Shown in pieces: positions 1-5,900 of a stretch of DNA of 5,949 bases (position 1 is its first letter; every line of letters begins with the position of its first letter). This DNA comes from an uncultured Ignavibacteria bacterium (lineage in GTDB: Bacteria; Bacteroidota; Ignavibacteria; SZUA-365), in assembly GCA_913060595.1 (NCBI GenBank), contig CAJXSA010000251.1, positions 1-5,949 on the forward strand, read 5' to 3'. A model generated the notes under the pieces. The model did no database searches. It had not been told where the DNA came from and saw only the letters and a program-made list of their open reading frames with translations. Position numbers and translations under genes: made by a program.

Positions 1-249
1 GTAAGAACCCCAGCGCACCGGGTAGTAGAAGTCGAAATACGCCGACGTGCGGGGATAGCTGTCGTAGTAGTAGTTGTTGGTGACGACATTCCCGAGAGTA
101 TCTTCGTAGGTCTCGGAATAATCCGCGTATCCGTATTCTTCGTATCGGGGATAGTCGTCGCGCACGGCGATCTGCGTGTAGCACCCGGATGTTCCGAGCA
201 GCAGCACGACGGATGCGAGCGCAAGCAGAAGGTTGGTTGATCGTTTCAT
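1..249 (-). CDS. Tyr-rich lipoprotein, N-terminal part (runs off window)
   Basis: Eighty-three residues are visible and no stop is reached before the window edge, so the C-terminus is missing. The protein opens with MKR, then a hydrophobic stretch (about residues 7-18) and a lipobox L-G-T-S-G-C. Cys23 is the predicted lipidation site, which makes this a signal-peptidase-II lipoprotein. The +2 residue after Cys is Tyr, not Asp, so by the E. coli rule it would go to the outer membrane. The mature part is very rich in Tyr (about 15 in 60 residues) and acidic residues, including a YEEYGYADYSETYED run and a triple Tyr. The start is supported by GAGGTG (259-254) a few bases upstream of the ATG. I do not recognise the family. 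Short Tyr-rich lipoproteins are seen in FCB-group genomes, mostly uncharacterised. It is separated from the upstream gene by 191 bp and probably has its own promoter. Confidence 0.8.
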   Translation of the reverse strand, partial: MKRSTNLLLALASVVLLLGTSGCYTQIAVRDDYPRYEEYGYADYSETYEDTLGNVVTNNYYYDSYPRTSAYFDFYYPVRWGSY

Positions 250-283
250 GACACACCTCATCGGTTTCGATGTTTTCTCTACC

Positions 284-312
284 TGTATAGAGAACAAAAT
301 CCATGCCGTAAA
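284..312 (-). promoter_or_regulatory. Candidate promoter for the Tyr-rich lipoprotein
   Basis: On the minus strand, TTTACG (312-307; 4 of 6 to the sigma70 -35) and TATACA (289-284; 4 of 6 to the -10) are separated by exactly 17 bp. Transcription would start near 277, giving a leader of about 28 nt that contains the GAGGTG ribosome binding site at 259-254. This is the only long gap between complete genes in the window, which adds weight. Primary sigma factors of Bacteroidota often use a different consensus (TTTG / TAnnTTTG), and I do not see that here, so the call is tentative. Confidence 0.35.
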
Positions 313-319
313 TATTACC

Positions 320-346
320 GAACCGTGCAAAAAAAATGACCGGTTC
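320..346. repeat. Inverted repeat with an A/T-tract centre, upstream of the promoter
   Basis: A perfect 6-bp inverted repeat, GAACCG (320-325) and CGGTTC (341-346), flanks a 15-base centre containing eight consecutive A residues on the plus strand. It lies 7 bp upstream of the candidate -35 of the lipoprotein gene. It could be a regulator site around a bent A-tract, or a weak hairpin at the end of the preceding transcript. The T-run lies in the loop rather than after the stem, so it is not a standard intrinsic terminator. Confidence 0.35.
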
Positions 347-353
347 AGGCCCG

Positions 354-366
354 ATAAGCTACTTAT
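354..366. repeat. Short palindrome ATAAG-CTA-CTTAT
   Basis: A 5-bp perfect inverted repeat with a 3-base centre lies 7 bp beyond the GAACCG/CGGTTC repeat, in the same gap. On the plus strand it is followed by TTT, but no plus-strand gene ends here, so a terminator role is unlikely. A binding site for a dimeric regulator is possible. A 5-bp palindrome can easily arise by chance. Confidence 0.2.
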
Positions 367-440
367 TTTCCGGAGATTGCGAAAGGCGATGTGAAGTGAC
401 CTCCAGGGAGGACAGTGCCTGTGCGAAATAGGGGACAATA

Positions 441-1211
441 TCAGAGATAACGAACGTACTGCAGCCGAATGGAACGGATGATTTTGTTGTACGCGAAGTC
501 GGAGGTCAGAAGATTCTTGAAGAGAACATCGACGTTGAAGCCGATGTTGGTGGAGACGCGCACGCCTGCCCCCAGCGATCCGTTGTAAAAGCCGCGCTGA
601 TCCCTGTCGTTGTCGAATGCGAAATTGTATTCGAGCAGCAGTGAAGTGATGGGGCCAATGGATTTCTCGGCGCCGAGGAAGACATTCGGGTCCATGTCGT
701 CGTCATGCCGCTCGAGCGTGTAATTCATGCCCCCGTGAAAACTCATCGTCCCGTACAACTGGTAGTTCTTACTGACGGTGACGTAAAATCCCGGCGATTT
801 CATCACGTACTGGTGTGCACCCTGCAGCCAGCCGTCATGTCCCTGTGTGTCGAAGCCCACGACGATGGCCGGCTGCCGCATGCTCTCCTCCATCGCACGA
901 TACCGTACGCTCACCCCGGGAAGGTTGTTCCAGGTGATTCCGCCGCTGCCGATCAGTCCGGTGCCCCCGAAGGAGACGCCGACATTGAGATTGGTTATCA
1001 GTCCGTAGGTGAAGCTGGCGAGCACGCCGCCGTCTGGAGAAAGGTAGGTCTCCACGGATCCGGATGTGGCGGGAAGGATGCCGGCGACGGGCATGTCGAC
1101 GAGAAACAGGGGATCGATGTTCGCGCGGTCTCCCGCCGAACGCTGCGCGTGCGCGTGCATCGCAAGCAGGAACAGGACGGCGAATGTCAGCCGGGTGATC
1201 GTCATCCTCAT
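441..1211 (-). CDS. YjbH-like outer-membrane beta-barrel protein
   Basis: This 256-residue protein has a signal peptide at about residues 1-22: basic start MRMTITR, hydrophobic core, A-H-A-H-A before Gln23. The rest reads as alternating beta-strands typical of an outer-membrane barrel. Segments such as LNVGVSFGGTGLIGSG, PAIVVGFDTQGHDGW, SPGFYVTVSKNY and a C-terminus ending in YVRYL resemble the YjbH/YbjH-type family, which is common and mostly unstudied in FCB genomes. In E. coli, YjbH belongs to an exopolysaccharide-related operon, but that role should not be transferred on this evidence. The start is uncertain: ATG at 1211 or ATG at 1205 (two codons later) both give a signal peptide, and neither has a strong ribosome binding site. 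It begins 19 bp after fbp stops, so it is probably translated from the same mRNA. No intrinsic terminator is seen after its TGA. Confidence 0.85.
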   Translation of the reverse strand: MRMTITRLTFAVLFLLAMHAHAQRSAGDRANIDPLFLVDMPVAGILPATSGSVETYLSPDGGVLASFTYGLITNLNVGVSFGGTGLIGSGGITWNNLPGVSVRYRAMEESMRQPAIVVGFDTQGHDGWLQGAHQYVMKSPGFYVTVSKNYQLYGTMSFHGGMNYTLERHDDDMDPNVFLGAEKSIGPITSLLLEYNFAFDNDRDQRGFYNGSLGAGVRVSTNIGFNVDVLFKNLLTSDFAYNKIIRSIRLQYVRYL

Positions 1212-1230
1212 ATCTCGTCAGCCCCGGGGA

Positions 1231-2262
1231 TCAGCGGCGTCCTGCGATGAAGTCCTCGGCCTCACGCACATCATCAGCGCTTCCGAGAAGAAGCGGCACA
1301 CGCTGATGCACGTCGGTCGGGACAATTTCAAGAATGCGCTCCGCGCCGTCGGTGGCGCGTCCACCGGCCTGCTCGATGACAAACGCCATGGGATTGGCTT
1401 CGTACATGAGACGGAGCTTGCCGTTGGGATTGGCATGGTCTGACGGATAGGCGAACACGCCGCCGTACAGAAGCGTGCGGTGCACGTCGGCAATCATCGA
1501 GCCGACATAACGTGCCTTGTACGGTTTTCCATGCACGGTGTCGTTGGACTGCAGGTAATCGATATACCGCTGAAACCCTTCGTCCCACTGCTTCCGGTTG
1601 CCCTCATTGACGCTGTAGATGTTCCCCCGCGAGGGAATGGTCATGTTGGGATGGGACAGGAGAAAGGAGCCGATGGTCGGATCGAGAGTGAAGCCCTGCA
1701 CGCCGTTTCCGGTGGTGAACACGAGGATGGTGCTGGACCCGTACATGATATACCCCGCGGCAACCTGCTTGATGCCGGGCTGCACCACGTCCGCATCCGT
1801 TCCGCGGCAGCCGTCACTCACGCGGCGGAAAATGGAAAACACCGTGCCGATGGTGACGTTCGCCTCGATGTTCGACGAACCGTCGAGAGGATCGAACAGC
1901 ATCGCGTATTTCCCGCACGGAAACTCCTCCGGGATGGGGATGATGGATTCGTTCTCCTCGGAAGCCATCACGCACAGCTGTCCGCCGCTTTCCAGCGCAT
2001 TGATGATCATCTGGTTTGCGAACACGTCGAGTTTCTTGACGTCCTCTCCGCTGGGATTCGTGCTCTCGGCGCGGCCGAGAATGTCCACCAGTCCCGCACG
2101 CCGCACTTCCCGGGAGACAATTTTCACCGCAAGCGCCAGGTTGCGCAGCAGCGTCGAGAATTCTCCCGTCGCTTCGGGATGCATGCGCTCTTCCTGAGCG
2201 ATATAGCGCTGAATTGTCATGAGACGGGTTTCGTCTCCGGGAACGTAGGGACGATTGGGCAT
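1231..2262 (-). CDS. fbp: Fructose-1,6-bisphosphatase, class I
   Basis: Hydrolyses fructose 1,6-bisphosphate to fructose 6-phosphate and phosphate in the cytoplasm, the committed step of gluconeogenesis. The 343 residues match the usual class I length and align over the whole chain with the human enzyme. Metal and catalytic residues are present: SEE at 101-103, DPLDGSSNI at 124-132 (Asp124 and Asp127), and Glu288 in KLRLMYEANPMAF. Substrate-binding Arg251-Tyr252, Tyr272, Lys282 and Arg284 are also in place. The AMP-inhibition site of the human enzyme is largely kept: Thr32-Gly33-Glu34, Lys118-Tyr119 and Arg146, with Ser36 in place of Thr31. AMP inhibition is therefore likely but inferred. The start is set by AGAGGT (2274-2269), six bases before the ATG; an internal ATG at residue 15 would remove conserved sequence. 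It lies 38 bp after the RsbW-like gene and 19 bp before the YjbH-like gene. Confidence 0.97.
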   Translation of the reverse strand: MPNRPYVPGDETRLMTIQRYIAQEERMHPEATGEFSTLLRNLALAVKIVSREVRRAGLVDILGRAESTNPSGEDVKKLDVFANQMIINALESGGQLCVMASEENESIIPIPEEFPCGKYAMLFDPLDGSSNIEANVTIGTVFSIFRRVSDGCRGTDADVVQPGIKQVAAGYIMYGSSTILVFTTGNGVQGFTLDPTIGSFLLSHPNMTIPSRGNIYSVNEGNRKQWDEGFQRYIDYLQSNDTVHGKPYKARYVGSMIADVHRTLLYGGVFAYPSDHANPNGKLRLMYEANPMAFVIEQAGGRATDGAERILEIVPTDVHQRVPLLLGSADDVREAEDFIAGRR

Positions 2263-2300
2263 GAAGCTACCTCTGATGGTCGATGAGAATGAAGCGGGGA

Positions 2301-2711
2301 TCAGTCCTCGGTGCGTCGTATGGACAAATGCACTTCCATACCGTTTTCGGTCTGGTGAAAATCGACGTGGTCCATCATGGAACGCACGATGAGTACGCCG
2401 CGTCCGCCTTCCTTGAGCAGGTTGGGCTCCGCGAGAGGATCGGGGATGTCCTCGGGTCGAAAACCGCTCCCCTCGTCACGAATCACGAAATCCACGCGAT
2501 CCTCGAAGCAGCTGCAGGACACATGCACGTGTTTGTCCGGATCGGCATCGTTTCCGTGTATGATGCCGTTGTTGACCACCTCGGTGATGGAAATCATGAT
2601 GCGGTCAAGCACGGATTCTTCCAGTGTCACTGCGTCGTGAATCTCGAGGATGAATGCTTCGACCAGGCTGATGTTCGTGCGGACACTTGGAATGCTGATG
2701 GACTTTGTCAT
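2301..2711 (-). CDS. RsbW-type ATP-binding regulator (anti-sigma / serine kinase fold)
   Basis: This 136-residue protein is a stand-alone HATPase_c domain of the RsbW/SpoIIAB type. The ATP-binding motifs appear in order: N-box E44-V-V-N-N-G-I-I-H-G-N54, G1 box D79-E-G-S-G-F84, and glycine-rich G2 loop E101-G-G-R-G-V106. Family members bind or phosphorylate a STAS-domain antagonist and often sequester a sigma factor. No STAS protein, PP2C phosphatase or sigma factor is in the window, so the partner is unknown. The ATG at 2711 is chosen because homologous proteins begin with a similar MxKSIxIPSxxxNISLVE segment. The frame stays open further upstream: CTG at 2726, GTG at 2780 (overlapping the preceding TGA as GTGA, giving 159 residues) and ATG at 2858. 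The strong Shine-Dalgarno at 2740-2734 fits the CTG, not the ATG. It follows the barrel gene by 65 bp and precedes fbp by 38 bp. Confidence 0.9.
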   Translation of the reverse strand: MTKSISIPSVRTNISLVEAFILEIHDAVTLEESVLDRIMISITEVVNNGIIHGNDADPDKHVHVSCSCFEDRVDFVIRDEGSGFRPEDIPDPLAEPNLLKEGGRGVLIVRSMMDHVDFHQTENGMEVHLSIRRTED

Positions 2712-2733
2712 CAAGGCGTTGCTCAGATCGGAA

Positions 2734-2740
2734 CCCTCCT
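2734..2740 (-). promoter_or_regulatory. Strong Shine-Dalgarno AGGAGGG that bears on the RsbW-like start
   Basis: AGGAGGG is the strongest ribosome binding sequence noticed in the window. It is 22 bases from the ATG at 2711, too far for normal use, but exactly 7 bases from an in-frame CTG at 2726. No ATG, GTG or TTG in any frame lies at 5-12 bases. Either the gene starts at CTG (141 residues, adding five residues before the Met), or the motif is chance or is used with unusual spacing. Confidence 0.45.
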
Positions 2741-2776
2741 GGAAAGGATTATTACGGGTAAAGTAGAAAATCCTGC

Positions 2777-4714
2777 TCACAGATTCCAGAGAAGACGCAG
2801 GGAGAGATTCGGCGTGCTGCGTGCCGCGCTGTCGTCTTCCGAGGTAAGCTGATACCATCCTTCCGCGATGATGTCGGCCGTTCCTGCAAGGTGAAGGCGC
2901 AGACTGGCCGTGGGACCGTAGCTTCGCAGCAGTCCGCTGCGCGTGCGATCGAGTCCCTCGTACCGGTATCGGCGCTGCTCGAACAGTCGGAAACCCGCGG
3001 CGGCGCGAATGCTGCTCTGCAGGCAGAGAACAGACAGGGACATCGTCCTCTCATCGAAGAACTGCACAGGCCGCACGGTGAAGGCGGACCAGCGCAGCTC
3101 GCCGCGTTCGTACACGCGCATATGCAGCTGCACCTCTGTCCAGAAATCCCCGCCCAGGTGTACGATCGTGGAGTCGCTCACCGTGAGCTGCCGCATCGAG
3201 AAGCTGCGCTGTGCGAGTCCTGCGGTTTCGAAATCGTACACCGTGTAGTTCGCGACGATCTCCGCACTGTTGCGGCTGACCACGCCCTGGCCGATGCGCA
3301 GTTCCGTCGAGGGCGCAAGGCGGATGACACGGTTCCAGGTATTGTTCGCACTGCGCTCGGAAAAAATGAACACCGTGTGCCGCAGGTTGACGTCACCGCT
3401 GAGCGATGCCCGGAAGTACGGTGAGAAGCGATGCACCCAGCGCAGTCCCGCCAGGACGAACAGTTCGTCTCGGTCGTCGAAGTTCTCCTCGCTCGGGGTG
3501 TCATACTGCATTTTGACCGTCGATGCGGAAAGCGAAAGCGTGTCCCGTCTGCCGACCGCCTGTGAGAGATGCAGCGCGAGCTGCGTCTGCCGAATCGTAT
3601 TGTTCTTCTGCTCCTCGAGCATTTCCTGGCGGGCGACGCTCACACTGGACGCTCCGGCGAACGGGGAAATGCTGTGCTGCTCATCACGCTCGTTGATTTC
3701 CATGCGCAGCATGCCGCGCGTTCCCGCGTCGTTGTCGTACCGCAGCTGTGCGCTGCCGTTGAGATGAAATTCACTGATATCACTGTCGAAGAATGGATTC
3801 TCGTCGTCGACGCGCCGGTGTTCCCGCGCGCGCGCAATGTCGCGCTGCGTCAGGTCAACGCTGGCAACCAGGTCGAGGGGACGCAGCAGACGGTACCGCA
3901 GGGTGTTCGACAGCGTGACGATGCGTTCGTCACGGGATTCCACCGGGTGGCCTATGCCCGTCTGCGCCTCCAGCGTGGAATCATAGGCGAGGTAGAATTC
4001 ACGCCGCACGTTTCGTATGGTCAGCTGCGTGTGATTGAGGCTTTCGCTTCCGAAACTCGCGAGCAGATCCGCACTGCCGCGCTGTTCGGACTGAAAGCGC
4101 GGATCGATGTACTCCGCGGAAGCATACAGTTCGGCCTGCGCCATGGTGCGTCCCACGTACAGATCGCGCAGCGTGGCGCTGCCCGCGTACATCAGTCCGA
4201 TATCCTCGATGCCCTGCTGATTGTCCACGCTGAGACCGGCCATGGGAGAGACTTCAAGGACCGCGAGCGGTGACCAGCGCAACCCGGCCAGCGCCTTGTT
4301 CGTGGAAAGGTCGTTGAGTCCGAGCGCGCGGTTGTCGGAGAAAATGAACGAGGAAAATGATGCGGTGACCGCGAGATCATCGGAGAGGTCTCGCCCGGCG
4401 TCGAAACGAAAACTCTGTTCGTCTTTCACCGTGTTTCGGTCGGTCCGTATCAGCGTGCGCTGAAAGCGTTCGTCCGCCGTCAGCTCCCAGGGTCCCTTCT
4501 CGAATCGATAGTTTCCACCGAAGTCCCAGAGAAAGGTGTTGACGTTGCGTTCGAATCCCAGCGAAATCATGCCCGGACCCTCTGTCCGCAGGCTGTCACG
4601 CATGTGCGTGGAATCCGCTGATGTCAGTGCGGGCTGTGCGACCGCGTTGCCAGCCGCGCACAGCAGCGCAGCCGCGAGGAGCGGCAGGACAATGCTGCGG
4701 GGCACGGGGGACAT
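2777..4714 (-). CDS. Large predicted outer-membrane beta-barrel protein, unknown function
   Basis: With the ATG at 4714 the protein has 645 residues. A clear signal peptide covers residues 1-26: MSPVPR, hydrophobic core, A-V-A before Gln27. The mature chain has almost no Cys (one, about residue 564) and many alternating polar/hydrophobic strands with aromatic ends and short acidic turns, for example FFDSDISEFHLNGSAQLRYD and ANYTVYDFETAG. It ends in LSLRLLWNL, close to the aromatic last strand of outer-membrane barrels. I cannot assign it to a named family. No plug, TonB box or peptidoglycan-binding domain is visible. The segment around WNRVIRL (460-466) to VYDFE looks motif-like and may be the conserved core. 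The frame also allows GTG starts at 4744 and at 4723; the latter has GGA six bases upstream and would add three residues. It lies just downstream of the FN3 lipoprotein gene, suggesting a shared envelope role, by adjacency only. Confidence 0.8.
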   Translation of the reverse strand: MSPVPRSIVLPLLAAALLCAAGNAVAQPALTSADSTHMRDSLRTEGPGMISLGFERNVNTFLWDFGGNYRFEKGPWELTADERFQRTLIRTDRNTVKDEQSFRFDAGRDLSDDLAVTASFSSFIFSDNRALGLNDLSTNKALAGLRWSPLAVLEVSPMAGLSVDNQQGIEDIGLMYAGSATLRDLYVGRTMAQAELYASAEYIDPRFQSEQRGSADLLASFGSESLNHTQLTIRNVRREFYLAYDSTLEAQTGIGHPVESRDERIVTLSNTLRYRLLRPLDLVASVDLTQRDIARAREHRRVDDENPFFDSDISEFHLNGSAQLRYDNDAGTRGMLRMEINERDEQHSISPFAGASSVSVARQEMLEEQKNNTIRQTQLALHLSQAVGRRDTLSLSASTVKMQYDTPSEENFDDRDELFVLAGLRWVHRFSPYFRASLSGDVNLRHTVFIFSERSANNTWNRVIRLAPSTELRIGQGVVSRNSAEIVANYTVYDFETAGLAQRSFSMRQLTVSDSTIVHLGGDFWTEVQLHMRVYERGELRWSAFTVRPVQFFDERTMSLSVLCLQSSIRAAAGFRLFEQRRYRYEGLDRTRSGLLRSYGPTASLRLHLAGTADIIAEGWYQLTSEDDSAARSTPNLSLRLLWNL

Positions 4715-4753
4715 CGGAGACACGGAGTTTCCGTAAGGTGGCACAGGGGTGTA

Positions 4754-4766
4754 CTGTCGCGGACAG
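4754..4766. repeat. Inverted repeat CTGTC-CGC-GACAG in the leader of the barrel gene
   Basis: A perfect 5-bp stem with a 3-base loop (minus strand CTGTC CGC GACAG) lies about 40 bases before the ATG of the barrel gene. On the minus strand, TATATT (5 of 6 to a -10 box) lies just upstream at 4775-4770, with only a poor -35 (TTCCCG, 17-bp spacing). If that weak promoter is real, the hairpin would be near the very 5' end of the mRNA. It could instead be an operator or chance. Confidence 0.25.
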
Positions 4767-4778
4767 GGAAATATACGG

Positions 4779-4799
4779 CTTCACGCTTCGCGCGGGAAG
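4779..4799 (-). terminator. Weak hairpin just after the FN3 lipoprotein gene
   Basis: Starting four bases after the TGA of the FN3 gene, the minus strand can fold as CTTC-C-CGC-GCGAA-GCG-T-GAAG: four pairs, one C/T mismatch, three pairs, five-base loop. No T-run follows (the next bases are CCGTATATTTCC), so it is not a convincing intrinsic terminator. It may be a partial terminator, an mRNA end-protecting hairpin, or chance in GC-rich DNA. Confidence 0.2.
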
Positions 4800-4803
4800 G
4801 AAA

Positions 4804-5799
4804 TCAATCATCCGCCACGAACTGCTGCACATCGGAAACACCGTTCGGTTTCCCGTTTTGCGCCGTCACGCTCGAGACGCGCCAGTAATAGCGCTCGCCC
4901 GGCGTCAGCGCACTGCCGTTGTAGCGGAATGCGAGCGTGTCCTGGCTGCTCGCGCTCACGTAGCCGCTCCAGATTTCCCCCGCATCCTCGGAAAGCGCGA
5001 CAGTGACGAGGTACGACGCGGCACCGGAAACGGCAGTCCAGCGCAGCATCGGAAAGACCACGGTTTTCATGCCGTTGATTGGAAAAACAGGCACGGGACG
5101 CCGTGCGATCACGTCACTCTGCATGGGAGAGAGCGCACTTTCCCACCCCCCGTTGTCCACCGCCGTCACGGCGTAGAAATACCGGGTGTCCGTTTGCACC
5201 CCGACGCTGTCGTCGAAAAAGGTCTGCACCGTTTCCGTGAACAGCAATGTGCTGTCAGCCGCGTCTATCGGTGCGCGATCCCGGTATATGCGGTAGAACG
5301 CGAGATCGGCTTCGTCCACCGCCTCCCAGCTGAGACGAAGTTCCCGCCGCTGACCGTCATTGTACCCGTTGACGCTGAGCTGCCGCGGACCGTCCGGTGC
5401 ATAGCGGTTCTCGGAAATCGCGGACACCGTGTCCGACGGAACGCTTTCGTTGCCGCTTCCGTCGATGGCGGTGATATAGTACGAGTAGGTGGTGTCGTAG
5501 CTGCGCTGTTCGTCGATGATGAAATTCAATGTAAGCGTATCGACCGCTGTGAACATGCCCGGAGGAGTTCCCTCGGAGCGGTGGACGATGTACCCCCTCA
5601 GGTCGCGTTCCCGGCCCGGAAGCCAGCCCACGAATATGTACCCGTCTCGCGCACCTTCCACGATGACACCTGCCGGTGGGAGCGGCGCCGTGGTGTCGGG
5701 TCCGGGATCCACGATGCGTTCACGCTCGCAGGCGGCCAGAAGCAGGGCGGCAAGCACCAGTATGATATGCGCGTGTCGGGAGGACATGATACCAAACAT
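4804..5799 (-). CDS. Lipoprotein with three fibronectin type III domains
   Basis: This 331-residue protein begins with a lipoprotein signal: hydrophobic residues 12-23 and lipobox L21-A-A-C24. The residue after Cys is Glu rather than Asp, compatible with outer-membrane or surface placement. After a short acidic/proline linker (DPGPDTTAPLPP) come three FN3-like modules at about 35-129, 134-232 and 234-329. The first two show the classic pattern: Pro-rich start, a core Trp (W59, W158), a tyrosine-corner strand (TTYSYYITAID and TRYFYAVTAVD), then GNES/GWES and SP or VPS ends. The third is more divergent, with W254 and ERYYWRVSSV. No enzymatic domain, sorting signal or type IX secretion C-terminal domain is visible, so a binding or scaffold role is likeliest. 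Starts at 5799 and at 5787 (four codons later) are both possible; neither has a clear ribosome binding site. The next gene downstream is the large barrel, 59-89 bp away. Confidence 0.9.
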   Translation of the reverse strand: MFGIMSSRHAHIILVLAALLLAACERERIVDPGPDTTAPLPPAGVIVEGARDGYIFVGWLPGRERDLRGYIVHRSEGTPPGMFTAVDTLTLNFIIDEQRSYDTTYSYYITAIDGSGNESVPSDTVSAISENRYAPDGPRQLSVNGYNDGQRRELRLSWEAVDEADLAFYRIYRDRAPIDAADSTLLFTETVQTFFDDSVGVQTDTRYFYAVTAVDNGGWESALSPMQSDVIARRPVPVFPINGMKTVVFPMLRWTAVSGAASYLVTVALSEDAGEIWSGYVSASSQDTLAFRYNGSALTPGERYYWRVSSVTAQNGKPNGVSDVQQFVADD

Positions 5800-5900
5800 A
5801 CGGGCTTTGCATATACCGGGAAAGGGGATAGCGCGGTTGCGACAGAAATACCGTCCGCGCCCCTGTCTCGTCTGTCGCCGGAAAGGACCGCGGCGGCAGG
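5800..5900. other. Intergenic gap before the FN3 lipoprotein
   Basis: This 101-bp gap has no convincing sigma70 or TAnnTTTG promoter; TATATG at 5816-5811 on the minus strand lacks a matching -35. A 5-bp perfect inverted repeat, CGCCG (5876-5880) and CGGCG (5891-5895), could form a GC-rich hairpin just after the stop of the upstream gene, but no T-run follows on either strand. Whether transcription continues from the upstream gene cannot be decided. Confidence 0.3.

Noticed and set aside
248..394. A plus-strand open frame of 48 codons starting at ATG 248, divergent from the Tyr-rich lipoprotein.
   Set aside because: No ribosome binding site precedes it, it covers the candidate promoter and inverted repeats, and its peptide (Lys/Arg-rich, mixed) resembles no domain.
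400..411. CCTCC-AG-GGAGG near-palindrome after the YjbH-like gene, considered as a terminator.
   Set aside because: The loop is too short for the full stem and no T-run follows on the minus strand.
705..1250. Plus-strand open frame (181 codons) opposite the YjbH-like gene.
   Set aside because: The opposite strand has a signal peptide and barrel pattern; this frame gives a low-complexity translation and no ribosome binding site support.
1480..2286. Long plus-strand open frame (268 codons) opposite fbp.
   Set aside because: It is antisense to a gene of certain identity, its translation is His/Arg-rich with no domain, and such open antisense frames are expected in GC-rich coding DNA.
2712..2858. 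Extension of the RsbW-like protein to the ATG at 2858.
   Set aside because: It would overlap the barrel gene by 82 bp, the extra residues do not look like protein, and the family domain begins near residue 50 of that long form.
3569..4273. Plus-strand open frame (234 codons) opposite the large barrel gene.
   Set aside because: It lies fully inside the 645-residue barrel gene on the other strand and has no recognisable domain.
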